Shown here piece after piece: positions 1-10,083 of a stretch of DNA of 64,000 bases (positions are counted from its first letter, which is position 1; every line of letters starts with the position of its first letter). A model generated the notes under the pieces. That model had not been told where the DNA came from. It worked only from the letters and a program-made list of their open reading frames with translations, and ran no database searches. Where the stretch lies: positions 248,001 to 312,000 of the forward strand of contig NZ_JAFJYB010000004.1 in NCBI RefSeq assembly GCF_018777385.1. The letters run 5' to 3'. A program made the translations under genes and the position numbers. Source of the stretch: Candidatus Symbiopectobacterium endolongispinus. Its GTDB lineage: Bacteria; Pseudomonadota; Gammaproteobacteria; Enterobacterales; Enterobacteriaceae.

Positions 1-1146
1 CGGCGGTGTGATCAGCATGAAAATGACCGCAGACCAGAAAATGGCATGGGGATGACCATTATCCAAAAACCAGCCGAACAGCACCGGACCGGCAGACCCG
101 CCGATATTGAACCCGGTGGACACAATACCAAATACCCGTCATTCCGCGCCTTTCGGTGATGCGGCCCGCACCAGCATATCCCGCGAGGGTGCAATCATGC
201 CGGAGAGGAATCCCGCTGCCGCCAGCAGTGGCACCAGCACCATTGCTGGCAACGGATAGATAGCGACAATCGCCACCAGCACGGCGGTGACGGCTAATGC
301 GCCAGTGGCAACCAGACCGTGGCGCTCGGTTTTATCGGCCAGAGCACCGCCCGCACGCACGCCAAAGGCACTGGCAAACAAAAATGCGGTCAGCACCGCA
401 TTGGCATCGGATAAGGGCAGATCGTAGCCGGTAACCAATGCGGTGACCGAGAAGTTTTGGATTGAATTAGTGCTCAGGCTCAGCATCAAAAAGAGACCCA
501 GCAACGCCAGGATTGGCAGTGAAAACAGCGCCTTGTCGCTGGTTTGCACCGGGGCGGCACCGCTTTTAGGGGCCGCTAATTTAAGCCGCGCTGGCTCGTC
601 TTTATGCATCAGCAGCATAACGACAACCAGTAATCCCACCACGCCAGACACAATAAAGGCGGCATTTATGCCGAGCCATGCTGCTACCGCGAGTAAAATC
701 CCCGGCGTAACGGCGTTGCATAAAAAGCCGGAGAAGGTATGGATCGAGAACGCACTCCCCATGCGTTTGTCATCAATGCCGCGCGAGAGCAAGGCGTAAT
801 CTGACGGGTGATACACTGCGTTAGCCACACCGGCAAACCCCATCGCGATCAGCAGCCAAAGATAGTGCGGTGTCAGCCCAAGCGACATAAAGCTCAGGCT
901 ACCGAGCGTCAGTCCGGCAACCAGCGTACGCCGCGCCCCGATACGGTCAACGGCAAAACCGATGGGCGTTTGCACGCAGGCGGAGACGATGTTGAAGACG
1001 CTGATCGCCAGCCCGAGTTCAACGAAGCTGATGCCGCGTTGGGCAGACAGCAACGGGATCAGCACCGGTAGCACCATAATGTGAAAATGGCTGACCAAAT
1101 GCGCACAGGAGATCTGGGCGAGCAGAGGAAGTTTCATCGTTTTCAT
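1..1146 (-). pseudogene. MFS transporter (Fsr/fosmidomycin-resistance-type), in-frame stop, runs off the window
   Basis: Reads from ATG at 1146 leftwards as a 12-TM-type major facilitator. The N-terminal half has the GxxxDRxGxRR loop (GFAVDRIGARR) and the VYHPSDYALLS segment typical of the fosmidomycin-resistance-like subfamily, which exports drugs or small metabolites from the inner membrane. A TGA at 139-141 interrupts the phrase SPKGAE-stop-RVFGIVS. Reading straight on in the same frame gives GFNIGGSAGPVLFGW, which is ordinary MFS sequence and reaches base 1. The lesion is therefore one substitution (most simply GGA to TGA), about 60 codons or more before the natural end. The real C-terminus lies outside the window. 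The substrate cannot be told from sequence. Confidence 0.8.
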
Positions 1147-1223
1147 GTTTGCGTTTGTCGCACTTTCTCTCGTGTAGTTTTGACCTCAGGCAGACCGAGG
1201 GCTCTCGGTCTGCCTGTGTCAGA

Positions 1224-3189
1224 TCAGGATAAACGAAACACTTTGACCGTGAGCGCCAGTTGGCGCGCCTGTTCATCCAGCGAGGCGGCGGCAGCGGTGG
1301 CTTCCTGCACCAGCGCGGCGTTTTGTTGTGTGACGCCATCCATTTCATGTACAGCTTGCGTTACCTGGCTGATACCGCGTGATTGTTCATCGGATGCGGC
1401 AACGATGTCATCCATGATGGTTTTAACCGACGCGATGGCATCCAGCATCTTTTCCATGGTGTGACCGGCATTTTGTACCAGTTCGACGCCGTTTTTAACG
1501 CGCGAAGAGGATTCTACGATCAGTGCCGTGATGTCTTTCACCGCCGCTGCGCTGTGCCAGATTACGCACTTCACTGGCGACCACGGCAAAGCCGCGCCCC
1601 TGCTCGCCCGCTCGTGCGGCTTCCAGCGCTGCGTTCAATGCCAAAATGTTGGTCTGGAAGGCAATACCATTAATAATGCTGGTAATGTCGGCGATTTTAC
1701 GTGAACTGTCGTCAATATCACCCATGATGCTGACGACTTGCCCGACGATGGTATTCCCATGCTGAGCGATGTCAGTCGCGTTTTGTGTTAGCTTGGTGGC
1801 GCTGTGTGCATTGTCAACATTCAGTTTTACCGTTGCGGTGATCTGCTCCATGCTGGCGGCCGTTTGTTGTAATGCGGCCGCCTGTTGTTCGGTGCGTGAG
1901 GCCAGATCGATATTGCCTGCGGCGATTTCTGTGGCGGCGAGGCTTACCGATTCGCTGGTGGTCAACAATTGCTGAGCAATATCGCGCAACTGATTTTGCA
2001 TGGTGTGAATCGCATAGAACAGGCTGCTGGTGTCTTTGGGCTGCACCTGAATGGTGTTGGTGATCTGCCCATTGGCAACGGACAACGCGATGCGTGCCGC
2101 TTCTGCCGGTTCGCCACCGATGGGGCGCAATACCTTACGCGTAAAGATGACGCCCAGTGCGGCAGAGACCACGATAATGCTGATGACCATCAGCAGTAAT
2201 GCGATATTGCGCTGATGCTCCGTTTCAGCAAGCACGACATCAATGGGAACCGATAGGCCCAATATCCACGGCGTGCCGGTGTTGCCAATGGTCACCGGAA
2301 TGGTGAGGTCGTAGGATGCCGTTTTCAGTACCGGGTTTTCAGCGTTGGTGCGTATCGATACTCCTTGGGACACCCTTTTTAGCAGGCTGTCAGGGTGAGC
2401 AGCTGGTTTGGTCACCTGCGCCTGGTCGGGGTAGGCGATATAGGCACCGGATTGCGATAACAGTTCAGCGTAGCCCGTGCCTTTATAAGGCTTGATGGCA
2501 TTGATGAGTTGTTGCAGCGTATCCAGTGAAAAATCTGCCGTTACCGAGCCAAGAAAGGTGCCGTCAACCACGATGGGTACCGCAATGGAGGTGAGCAACA
2601 CCTCTACGCCTTATAGGGGTAGAGGTAAGGCTCAAGAACCACTTCCTGTTTCACCTTGCATGGCAGCAGATAGTAGTCGCCGCTGCCGGGCGTTTCATAA
2701 TCCGTCAGATTGTGCAGCACCACGTTACCCGCCGTGTTACGATCGACATAGCGAACATAGCGGCCGTTCGGATAGTGCTCGGCTTGTCCGGCAAACTGCG
2801 CGTCGTTGCCATCAAAGGCGTTTGGTTCCCACGCCAGCGACATTGACAGGAAATCCGGGTTATTTTGTAGCGCATTTTTCAGCAGGGTGTCCGCCATGTC
2901 GCGATCGGCATGGCCGCTATTGCGCAGTCTGAGTACGCTTTGTCCCAGATTGCGCGCCACTGTTAACGCCAGATCCAGTTTGCGCTGTACCAGATAGCTA
3001 TTGGTATAGGCGGTTTTGGTCAGATACTGCTGCGCATCGTTTTTCTGCTGCTGTGTGGACTGCCAAATCAATAAACCGATGGTGATGGCAAAGCCAAGGC
3101 CGATAGTGACGATGCCTGCCAACAGCATGAGAATGCGCGTCGAGAGCGTCTTTTTTTATTTTCAAAAGGGGTGTGCGGAACTTGAGCAT
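1224..3189 (-). pseudogene. Methyl-accepting chemotaxis protein, three frameshifts
   Basis: A chemoreceptor of about 650 residues in pieces. In order: a short cytoplasmic start (MLKFRTPLLK, ATG at 3189), TM1 (MLLAGIVTIGLGFAITIG), a periplasmic Cache-type sensor, TM2 ([19 protein letters not shown]), a HAMP-like stretch, and the methyl-accepting signalling domain with the conserved tip [19 protein letters not shown]. Three frame changes break it: the A7 run just after the start (about 3155), a lost G near 2612 (PYLYPYK then VLLTSIA), and a 2-base loss near 1550 (RNLAQRS then AAVKDI). There is no C-terminal CheR-tethering pentapeptide; it ends KVFRLS. The ligand is unknown. It is divergent from yidA, with a CRP-like site between them. 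Confidence 0.88.
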
Positions 3190-3371
3190 GAAGCGCGGTG
3201 TGTGAAATCGGTGTCTATGGCGCGGGTGGTGCATAAGGCTGTAGGGATTTAGACATGGTGGTTATCCTCCCTGGGATAGACATTGTGTCAGAAATCTAAT
3301 TTAGTGTTCAAAAATCAATAAGTTAATTTTCATTTTTTGCGCTGTATCCCTTCATGAAAAAGCCTGTTTTA

Positions 3372-3387
3372 TGTGATAAGGATCACA
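3372..3387. promoter_or_regulatory. CRP-like binding site
   Basis: TGTGATAAGGATCACA matches the CRP half-sites TGTGA-N6-TCACA exactly. It lies between the divergent chemoreceptor (start 3189) and yidA (start 3487), about 100 bases from yidA and 180 from the receptor. Chemotaxis genes are commonly CRP-activated, so the receptor is the likelier target; this is inference. Confidence 0.6.
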
Positions 3388-3486
3388 GCATGATCATCGG
3401 CAGAATTCCGTAAATCTTTATCCTTCACTGGCTCACGGCGATAACTCGCGTTAGCATGCAAAAAAACCATTACGGCAGGATGAAGC

Positions 3487-4309
3487 ATGACGATAAAGCT
3501 GATTGCAATTGATATGGACGGTACGTTGCTTAACCCGCAACACCAGATTTCGCCCGCAGTAAGCGCGGCGATTGCGGCGGCGCGGAATCAGGGAGTGCAC
3601 GTGGTGCTGGCGATCTGGCGGCCCTTTATTGGCGTAAAACGCTATCTGGAGATACTTGGGCTGGATAAAACCGGCGGCTATTGCATTACCAACAACGGCG
3701 CGTTGGTTCAGCGTACCGATACCGGAGAATGTGTGGCGCAAACGCCGCTGAGCTTTGACGATTATCTCTACTGCGAAGCGCTTTCCCGCACCTTGAACGT
3801 GCACCTGCACGCGTTGGACTTCAACACCGTCTATACCGCCAATAAAGACATCAGTCGCTATACCGTTTATGAATCTCATCTGACAGGCATGCCGTTGAAA
3901 TACCGGGCCGTTGAGGAGATGGACAGCACCCTGACCTTCCCGAAAGTGATGATGATTGATGAGCCAGAGCTTCTGGATAACGCGATTCGCCAGATTCCTG
4001 ACGAAGCGCGAGCGCGCTACACCATTATCAAGAGCGCGCCCTACTATTTAGAAATTATGGATGATCGGGTTAACAAAGGCGAGGGGGGTGCGTTTGCTGG
4101 CGGAATATCTTGGACTGACCGCGGAAAACGTGATGGCGATCGGCAATCATGAAAACGATCTGGTCATGATTGGCTATGCGGGCGCTGGGGTTGCCATGGG
4201 GAACGCGATTGATGAGGTCAAAGCGATCAGCCAATTTGTCACTCATCCCAATACGGAAGACGGCGTTGCCTACGCGATTGAAAAATTTGTCCTGAAAACA
4301 TCGCATTGA
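3487..4309 (+). pseudogene. yidA: HAD sugar phosphatase YidA (Cof type), frameshifted and with motif damage
   Basis: Matches the 270-residue HAD phosphatase YidA, a cytoplasmic hydrolase of sugar phosphates. Motif I is intact (IAIDMDGTLL, residues 5-14). The rest follows the family up to RVNKGEG, where a G6 run at about 4083-4088 shifts the frame; the C-terminal part continues from GVRLLAEYLGLTAENVMAIG to 4309. Two further changes suggest true loss. Motif II, normally (S/T)GRP, reads AIWRP (3608-3625), losing the catalytic Thr/Ser. Motif IV, normally GDxxND, reads GNHEND, so the first metal-binding Asp is Asn. Even if the G-run indel were a sequencing error, activity would be doubtful. A bidirectional terminator follows. 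Confidence 0.9.
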
Positions 4310-4321
4310 GTTGTTCTGATT

Positions 4322-4367
4322 ATAAAAAAACGGCGCTTTTCCTCACGGAGAAGCGCCGTTTTTTTTG
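4322..4367. terminator. Bidirectional intrinsic terminator
   Basis: AAAACGGCGCTT (about 4327-4338) pairs with AAGCGCCGTTTT (about 4351-4362), with A- and T-runs on the two flanks. It sits between the convergent yidA and the DUF1471 gene and can end both transcripts. Confidence 0.85.
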
Positions 4368-4380
4368 CTACAGCGGGTGA

Positions 4381-4641
4381 TTATTTGTAGATAATCGCCG
4401 TGCCGCGTAGCAGATCGCTGCCGGTGGTGTTGGTGATAGAGAAGGCTTTCGCGCCTGCTTTATCGGCTTTCTCAGCCAGTTGTTCCTGAAGTGAACTCAG
4501 ATCGTGCGCACCGCTAACGGAAATGACGCCGAATTCCTGGTATTTAGTGGCTTGTTGAGCGCTAACGCTTTCAGCAGCAAAAGCACCAAAGGAAAGGGAA
4601 GCGAGTACGGCAGCAGCAGCGATGGTTTTTACGTTTTTCAT
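4381..4641 (-). CDS. DUF1471 (YhcN/BhsA/McbA-type) periplasmic stress protein
   Basis: An intact 86-residue protein. Residues 1-22 form a signal peptide (MKNVKTIAAAAVLASLSFGAFA, cut after the AFA motif). The mature part has the DUF1471 pattern: EFGVISVSG, a helix (SSLQEQLAEKADKAGA), KAFSITNT, then a short GTAIIYK strand. This family (BhsA, McbA, YhcN, YdgH) comprises small periplasmic proteins linked to stress, biofilm and outer-membrane permeability; the precise role of this member cannot be told. It shares a bidirectional terminator with yidA. Its upstream region is very AT-rich. It is one of the few undamaged genes in the first 11 kb. Confidence 0.88.
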   Translation of the reverse strand: MKNVKTIAAAAVLASLSFGAFAAESVSAQQATKYQEFGVISVSGAHDLSSLQEQLAEKADKAGAKAFSITNTTGSDLLRGTAIIYK

Positions 4642-4976
4642 GATGTTTTATCCTGTTTTTAAATGTGTTGTTGAAAGAGCATGTCTTTCGATGAAGGGAA
4701 TGTTACGCCCATGCTAAAAAATTAGAAAACGGATGTTATTGAGAAACTCTTTCAATAAATTTGAATGTTATTTTTGTGCTTTTTTAAATTTTATTACTTT
4801 AAATCATTTAGTTAGTTTTTTGTTTGTTGTTTTTTTATATTGATTTTATTTTTATGGTTTTTTGTTTTCTGATTTACATCTGTTTATCTCGTTTTGTTGT
4901 ATTGATGGACAAGGGGGTTCAGACCTGTACATAGCAGGTCTGAACATGGTTTCTTAATGGGTAATTGGCTGTTTTA
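4642..4976. other. AT-rich intergenic region with one perfect hairpin
   Basis: No gene was found. It should hold the promoter of the DUF1471 gene (reading left). At 4917-4945 an 11-bp perfect inverted repeat, GTTCAGACCTG and CAGGTCTGAAC, flanks a 7-base loop. It lies just past the end of the decayed minus-strand ORF at 4977-5396 and could have been its terminator, although no T-run follows. Confidence 0.5.
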
Positions 4977-5396
4977 TCAGAATATTTCGTTAAACTCTTT
5001 TACATAAACAGGGGGGGCTTTTATCTGCTGCCGGGTAAAGGTGAGGGGATGCTTACTTTGGTGCCCGTTGGTGTTTGCTGTATTTCGTTTTGCTAAAACA
5101 GCGTTGAGCTCACTAATAACAGAAGCAGGATGGCGTGTTGTCGTTGACCGCAGCGGCGCAGGTCGTAACAGGGGCGGTTATATTTTGCTACCCGATTTTG
5201 GTATTGCTGGAGTAACTACCCATTTATTGTAGGCCTCTGTCGGTGATAATTGAAATTCGCGTAGCGGTTGCGCTAGAAGTTGGGCGAGATCATGGTGAGG
5301 TTCAGGCGACGATGGGTGATAACGGGTTATTTCCAACGTCTTGTTTGTAAATCTATCTTGTGCATTTACTCTCGATGAATGATTTTCTACCAGCAT
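4977..5396 (-). pseudogene. Decayed unknown protein, one in-frame stop
   Basis: On the minus strand a 140-codon frame starts at ATG 5396 and ends at TGA 4977, interrupted only by a TAA at 5178-5180 after the segment KWVVTPAIPKSGSKI. Composition on both sides is protein-like: the upstream part contains HHDLAQLLAQPLREFQLS and the downstream part contains VISELNAVLAKRNT and FTRQQIKAPPVYVKEF. I do not recognise the family. The N-terminus is rich in Ser, Asn, Pro and His with no signal peptide or membrane segment. No strong ribosome-binding site precedes 5396, so the start may be elsewhere. A perfect hairpin lies just beyond the stop. It could be a chance open frame; I judge a degraded gene more likely than not. 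Confidence 0.4.
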
Positions 5397-5936
5397 GGTG
5401 GGTAGATTTTTTCTTGAAATATTCTCTGTGTTTAATTAGTTGTTTTTATTGTTATTTGTTTTATTCTCTCCTGTGTTTTTTGCAATTAATAATTTCTTTA
5501 AAAGTAGTAGCGTATTTTTTTTGGCTTACCTCTAGTTGTGAGTAAACAGCAGAAAACCCCTCTGACTAAATAATTTGTATTTATATTCATAATACAGGCT
5601 TTTAGGTAAAGAGATTAGTCTACTAAAAGCGTGAGGATGAGCATTCAAAAAAAACACATACCCCCTAAGCTCTGTTTATAAAATGTCATTATTTTATATT
5701 TCAAATCACACGAGCGCTTACTTTGTATGCTATCGCACAGGGGCGAGAGCCGGCCTTATAAAAAATAGGTCGGATTTTGTTATCTAATTGTTAGCAGATG
5801 ACAAAATTAATCTGATTACTTTCAATCGGTTATTTTTTGTACCTCGATTAATCTCACAAATCAGAGCGAAACCCGTTGAGTCTGTGTTTACCTTGAAATG
5901 GATTGCTAACTCGAGTTAGCAATGAGGTTAACGGCA
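5397..5936. other. AT-rich non-coding region upstream of the kinase cluster
   Basis: No convincing gene. Short open frames here are low-complexity and hydrophobic. The stretch TTTGTATGCTATCG near 5723 resembles an extended -10 promoter element reading right. An imperfect GC hairpin (CCGGCC with GGTCGG, about 5750-5774) followed by ATTTTG could be an old terminator. The right end carries the palindrome listed separately. Confidence 0.4.
5902..5923. promoter_or_regulatory. Perfect 22-bp palindrome at the kinase start, probable LacI-type operator
   Basis: The half-site ATTGCTAACTC is followed directly by its exact complement GAGTTAGCAAT, with CG at the centre as in many LacI-family operators. 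It ends 13 bases before the preferred kinase start (ATG 5937) and overlaps an upstream in-frame ATG at 5922. The natural partner is the LacI-family regulator at the far end of the same cluster (14395-15437). Binding is inferred. Confidence 0.6.
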
Positions 5937-7522
5937 ATGAATAACGCAGATTTCAGCGGAAAAACCGTTATCGAAAAAGGAGTTAACCCCTCCTCAGTGA
6001 GCTCCGCGTGCTTTATCGGCGTGGATGTCGGATCTGCCAGCGTCAGGGCCGGTGTCTTTGACAGTCACGGCCAGCGGTTAGCGTTTGCCGTCCACCCCAT
6101 CAGCCAGTTCCATCCTCGCGCCAATGTGGTTGAACAATCTTCTGCTGAGATCTGGCAGAACGCCTGCGCGGTTATCAAAGAAGCGGTAGCGCTGTCCGGT
6201 GTTGCGCCGCAACGCGTGCGTTCGATTGACTTTGATGCTACATGCTCGCTGGTGGTGGTTGGCGCGCAGGGAGAGAGTATTTCCGTTGCCGAAGACGGGG
6301 AAGCCGCGCGTGACATCATCATGTGGATGGATCACCGTGCCGCACAAGAAACCGCTGACATCAATGCGACCGGCGATGACGCACTGCGCTATGTCGGCGG
6401 AGAAGTCAGTATCGAGATGGAATTGCCAAAAGTGCTGTGGCTGAAGCGCCATTTCCCCGATCGTTATCGTCAGGCCTGGCGGCTGTTCGATCTGGCTGAC
6501 TATCTGGTATGGCGCGCCACCGGGGCCGATGTCGCCAGCGTATGCACCCTGACCTGCAAATGGAACTACCTGGCGCACGAACAGCGTTTCAGTCAGCCGT
6601 TGTTACAGGCGGTAGGTCTTGATGATTTGCCGGAGAAAATCCCCGCCACCATTTTAGATCTGGGCGTTAAAGCCGGGCAGTTGCAGCCTGATGTGGCTCT
6701 GGCGGGCGGCTTGGCGCTGGTGGGCAGCCAGCCCGAGGGCAGTCTGGCGCTGATCAGTGGCACGTCCAACTGCCACATGTTGGTGAATCGTGAACCGGTG
6801 ATGGTACCCGGCGTCTGGGGACCATACTGGGGTGCGATGTTGCCAAACGGCTGGCTGAGCGAAGGCGGGCAAAGCGCCGCCGGTGCGTTGGTTGAGTGGA
6901 CGCTGCGTCAACATGCGAGCTGGACCGACGCGCAGCAGCAAGCAGAACAGCAGGGTATCAGCTTTTATACCATTTATACCATTTTGAATCAATGGGTTGA
7001 TGATCTGGAGCGGCGTGAGCCCTTCCCGACCCGCCATCTGCACGTGCTGGCTGACCATCATGGTAATCGTTCACCGCGCGCCAATCCTCACGCACGAGGT
7101 GCTGTCTACGGGTTGACGTTGGAACAGGGGCCGGATGCGCTGGCTCGGCTCTATCTCGCCACCTTGCAAGGCATTGCCTACGGCACGCGCCATATTATCG
7201 ACAGCATGAATCAGGCCGGGCATCAGATTACCCGCGTGGTAATGTGCGGTGGGGCGACCAAGAATCCGCTCTGGCTGATGGAATACGCCAATATCACCGG
7301 TTGCGATATTCATCTGGCGAGCGAAGAAGATGCGGTCACACTCGGTGCGGCGTTGCTGGGGGCGGTGGCTGCGGAATGTTACCCCACGCTGCCTGAAGCG
7401 GCGGCGCTGGTGCGACCATTGCCACCGACCCGCAGTTCGGTGCATTCCATGCGGCTAAATATGGCGTCTACCTCCAGATGTATGACGATGTACAACGAGC
7501 ACAGCGGCTGATGCAGGATTAA
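5937..7522 (+). pseudogene. FGGY-family carbohydrate kinase, catalytic region deleted and C-terminus frameshifted
   Basis: FGGY kinases phosphorylate pentuloses and related sugars in the cytoplasm. ATG 5937 is preferred over 5922 because GAGG lies about nine bases upstream. The N-terminal ATPase fold is clear (FIGVDVGSASVRAGVFD), as are MWMDHRA and the C-terminal GGATKNPLW. Two lesions are visible. Between LQPDV and LAGGLALVG about 30 residues normally found in the family are missing; this segment carries the GxxDAHAGG motif with the catalytic Asp. Near 7425 the frame shifts: the natural tail (AAKYGVYLQMYDD, then QRAQRLMQD and TAA at 7520-7522) is read one frame over, so the open frame ends early at 7511. 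The deletion keeps frame but should abolish activity. It is first gene of the cluster with the isomerase-like gene. Confidence 0.82.
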
Positions 7523-7580
7523 CCGAGCGCTGTCGCGCGGCGGCAGCCTCAAGAGCGTTTATTTGAATCAGGAGCAGAAC

Positions 7581-9231
7581 ATGTTGAAACTACATCCCCC
7601 CCTTCCCCGGCCACCCTTAGCGCACAGGCAAATGGGTGCTGTTGGTGACCAACGCAGACCTGCGCGAGCCCGCTAATGTGACCTGCTGGCCGACACAGCG
7701 TGACTATGAAGCGCGTTTGGGGGTTGCGTTGGAAAAACTGGGCTATCAGATGAAGCGTGCGCACGCGGTGAATAATGAGCGCGGTCACGGCTTTATCAGC
7801 AGCCAGAAAGAGGGGAGCGATCTGTTCGCCACCATTGATCCGGACGCACCGGTGATTGTGCTACTGACGGCGTGGCAGTATTCCCACCACATCGCGCCGT
7901 CACTGGTACACCACCGTGACCCGATTCTGCTGTTGGCAAACTTTAATGGCACTTGGCCGGGACTGGTGGGGATGCTGTGTATGGCGGGGTGTATCACCAG
8001 TCTGGGCCGCCCGTTCTCACGCCTGTGGTCAGAAACCTTTGATGACGCGTTCTTCCATCAAGGTCTGGAAACCTTGCTGCGCGATGGTGCGGTCAGCCAT
8101 AAAACCGGTTATCTGCGCCCGATCGCGCCGACCCATCCGGTGGTTGCCAGCGAAGCAGGACAAATCGGTCGTCAGGTGGGGGAACATATTTTACGTCACA
8201 AGGCGATTGTCGGACTGTTTGATACCTTCTGCATGGGGATGATTAATGGGGTATTCCAGCTTAAAGCGATGGTGGATATCGATATTCCGGTGGAATCGCT
8301 GTCGCAGTCGGCGCTGTTGGTGGAGATGGCAAAAGTCCCTCCCGCGCTGCGTGAAGAATGTCTGGCATGGTATGAAGCGCGCGGCATGCAGTTCCAGTTT
8401 GGCGAAGACGGTCGCTGTGAACTGACGCGTGAACAGGTGCTTGGGCAATGCGCCATGATGATCGCCACGACGCGTTTTGTGAAACGCTTTGGGCTTTCAG
8501 CCGTCGGCGTGCAGTATCAACAGGGTCTGAAAGATAGCTGTGCGGCCTCTGATTTCGCGGAAGGCGCAATCGGCAATCAGGAGCGTTTCCCCATCCCTGA
8601 TGAGAACGGTGACATCATTTGGCCCGATCGCGCTATTCCTTGCGTGAACGAAGTGGATATGGGCAGTGCCATTCCGCAGGTGATGTTGGGGCAACTGCTC
8701 GAAGGTTTGGGACTACCGGCAGAAACCACGTTGCATGATATTCGCTGGGGAAGCGACTATCAGGGTACCTTCTACTGGGATTTGGAAATCTCCGGTGCTG
8801 TGCCGTTTGCTCACCTCAAGGGCGGTATTGCCGGGGCTACCTGGTATCGTCAACCTGCCATGTTCTTCCCTTACGGCGGTTCGATCATTGCCGGACAGGG
8901 TAAAGCCGGGCGTTTTATCTGGGCGCGTGCGCACTATGAGGGTACCTAGGTGGTGATGCATATTGGCACCGGCACCGGTGTTGAACTGCCCGAAGAGGAG
9001 TTCGAGCGTCGCCGCCGCGCGACCAACTACGAGTGGCCGCTGCTTAATGCCGTGTTGGATGGCGTGAGCCGCAATGACCTGATGGCAGGGCACCAGAGTA
9101 ACCACCTGACCATCGCGTATGTTGACGAGGCGTTGCTGCCGGAAGTGCTGCAAGCCTTTGTTGCTCAGGCGCTGACGCAGAATATCAAGGTTTACACCGC
9201 CGGGAATGCCTGGCAGTTACTGTCAAAATAA
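7581..9231 (+). pseudogene. L-fucose/L-arabinose isomerase-family protein, start frameshift and in-frame stop
   Basis: A roughly 550-residue sugar isomerase-like protein with segments ANFNGTWPGLVGM, GLFDTFCMGMING, EVDMGSAIPQ and GKAGRFIWARAHYEG that fit the fucose-isomerase superfamily. The best start is ATG 7581, preceded by AGGAGCAGAAC, but its frame must shift within the C-rich stretch 7593-7610 to reach WVLLVTNADLREP; the open frame proper only begins at a GTG at 7636. A TAG at 8947-8949 then interrupts it (HYEGT-stop-VVMHIGTGTGVELP), with the C-terminal 90 residues following in frame. It probably interconverted an aldose and a ketose feeding the kinase upstream. Two independent lesions make it non-functional. 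Confidence 0.82.
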
Positions 9232-9366
9232 CTGGGTGTCAGGCGAGAGTATGCTCGGCGTTTGTGGCTATTGCCTGTGGGGTTTATCCCGGCGCTACCT
9301 CTGCGTATGCGCCGGGCAATACCGGGGAAAACGCTAAAAATTATAATTCGTTAAGGTAGAATCGCC

Positions 9367-10071
9367 ATGGCCCAGAAACAGGATGCACAGCAAAATTATG
9401 TCGGCATTTGGCCCGTAATTCTGACGCCGTTTGATGAGAAGCGGGAAATTGATTACGACTCACTGGCTCGCCTGATCGAATGGTATCTCGCGGCGGGGGT
9501 TCACGGTCTGTTCGCCGCTTGCCAATCCAGTGAGATGTTTTTCCTGAGCGATCGTGAAACACAGCAACTGGTGCGCTTTATTGTGCAACAGGTGGATGGG
9601 CGTGTGCCGGTGGTGGCCTCGGGCCATACTGCCAACAGCGTGGCGCAGCAGGTTGATCAACTCAATGGTGTAGCGCAAGGCGGTGTGGATGGGCTGATTC
9701 TCATCAGTAACCGTCTGGCGCTGGCAGAGGGCAGCCGCCTGCACCTAGCGAATGCCAATGGCCAGACGTTGTTGGCCTCGTTCCAGGCAGGCTGTCAGGC
9801 TTACAGCGGCGTGATGGCGAATTTCCATCCGCAACTTTATGTCTGGCTGTATGAAAACTGGCGCACGCACCCGGAACAAGCGCAGGCGTTGGCGGAACAC
9901 CTTGATTACCCGGCCTGCGCCAAATATTTCCAGCAGCAGGTGGGGAATTTTGCGACCCATTCTTGCCGAGTGCGTAACAGCGCGGGGCATGCCTCCACCT
10001 TCTTCCCGGCCGCCATTGATAGCATGATGCGCCTGGGAGAATCGCTGGTCCAGCGCGTGACGAAGCCATAA
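9367..10071 (+). pseudogene. Dihydrodipicolinate synthase/N-acetylneuraminate lyase-family aldolase, internally deleted
   Basis: It opens with the family signature (GIWPVILTPFDEKREIDYDSL; ACQSSEMFFLS in place of GTTGE) and ends normally, but is 234 residues instead of about 300. The join LILISNRLALAEG to SRLHLANANGQTLL skips the middle of the barrel, including the conserved Tyr and the Schiff-base Lys strand that make class I aldolases of this family work. The deletion is in frame, so the gene looks open but cannot be catalytic. Its pyruvate-dependent aldol cleavage would fit a sugar-acid pathway with the neighbouring kinase and isomerase. It ends at TAA 10069-10071, 12 bases before the next start. 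Confidence 0.8.
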
Positions 10072-10083
10072 AAGGAGATGCTG

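Noticed and set aside
5360-5545. Small hydrophobic protein at 5360-5545 (+)
   Set aside because: Phe/Leu/Ser/Cys-rich from AT-rich DNA, without a ribosome site; likely chance.
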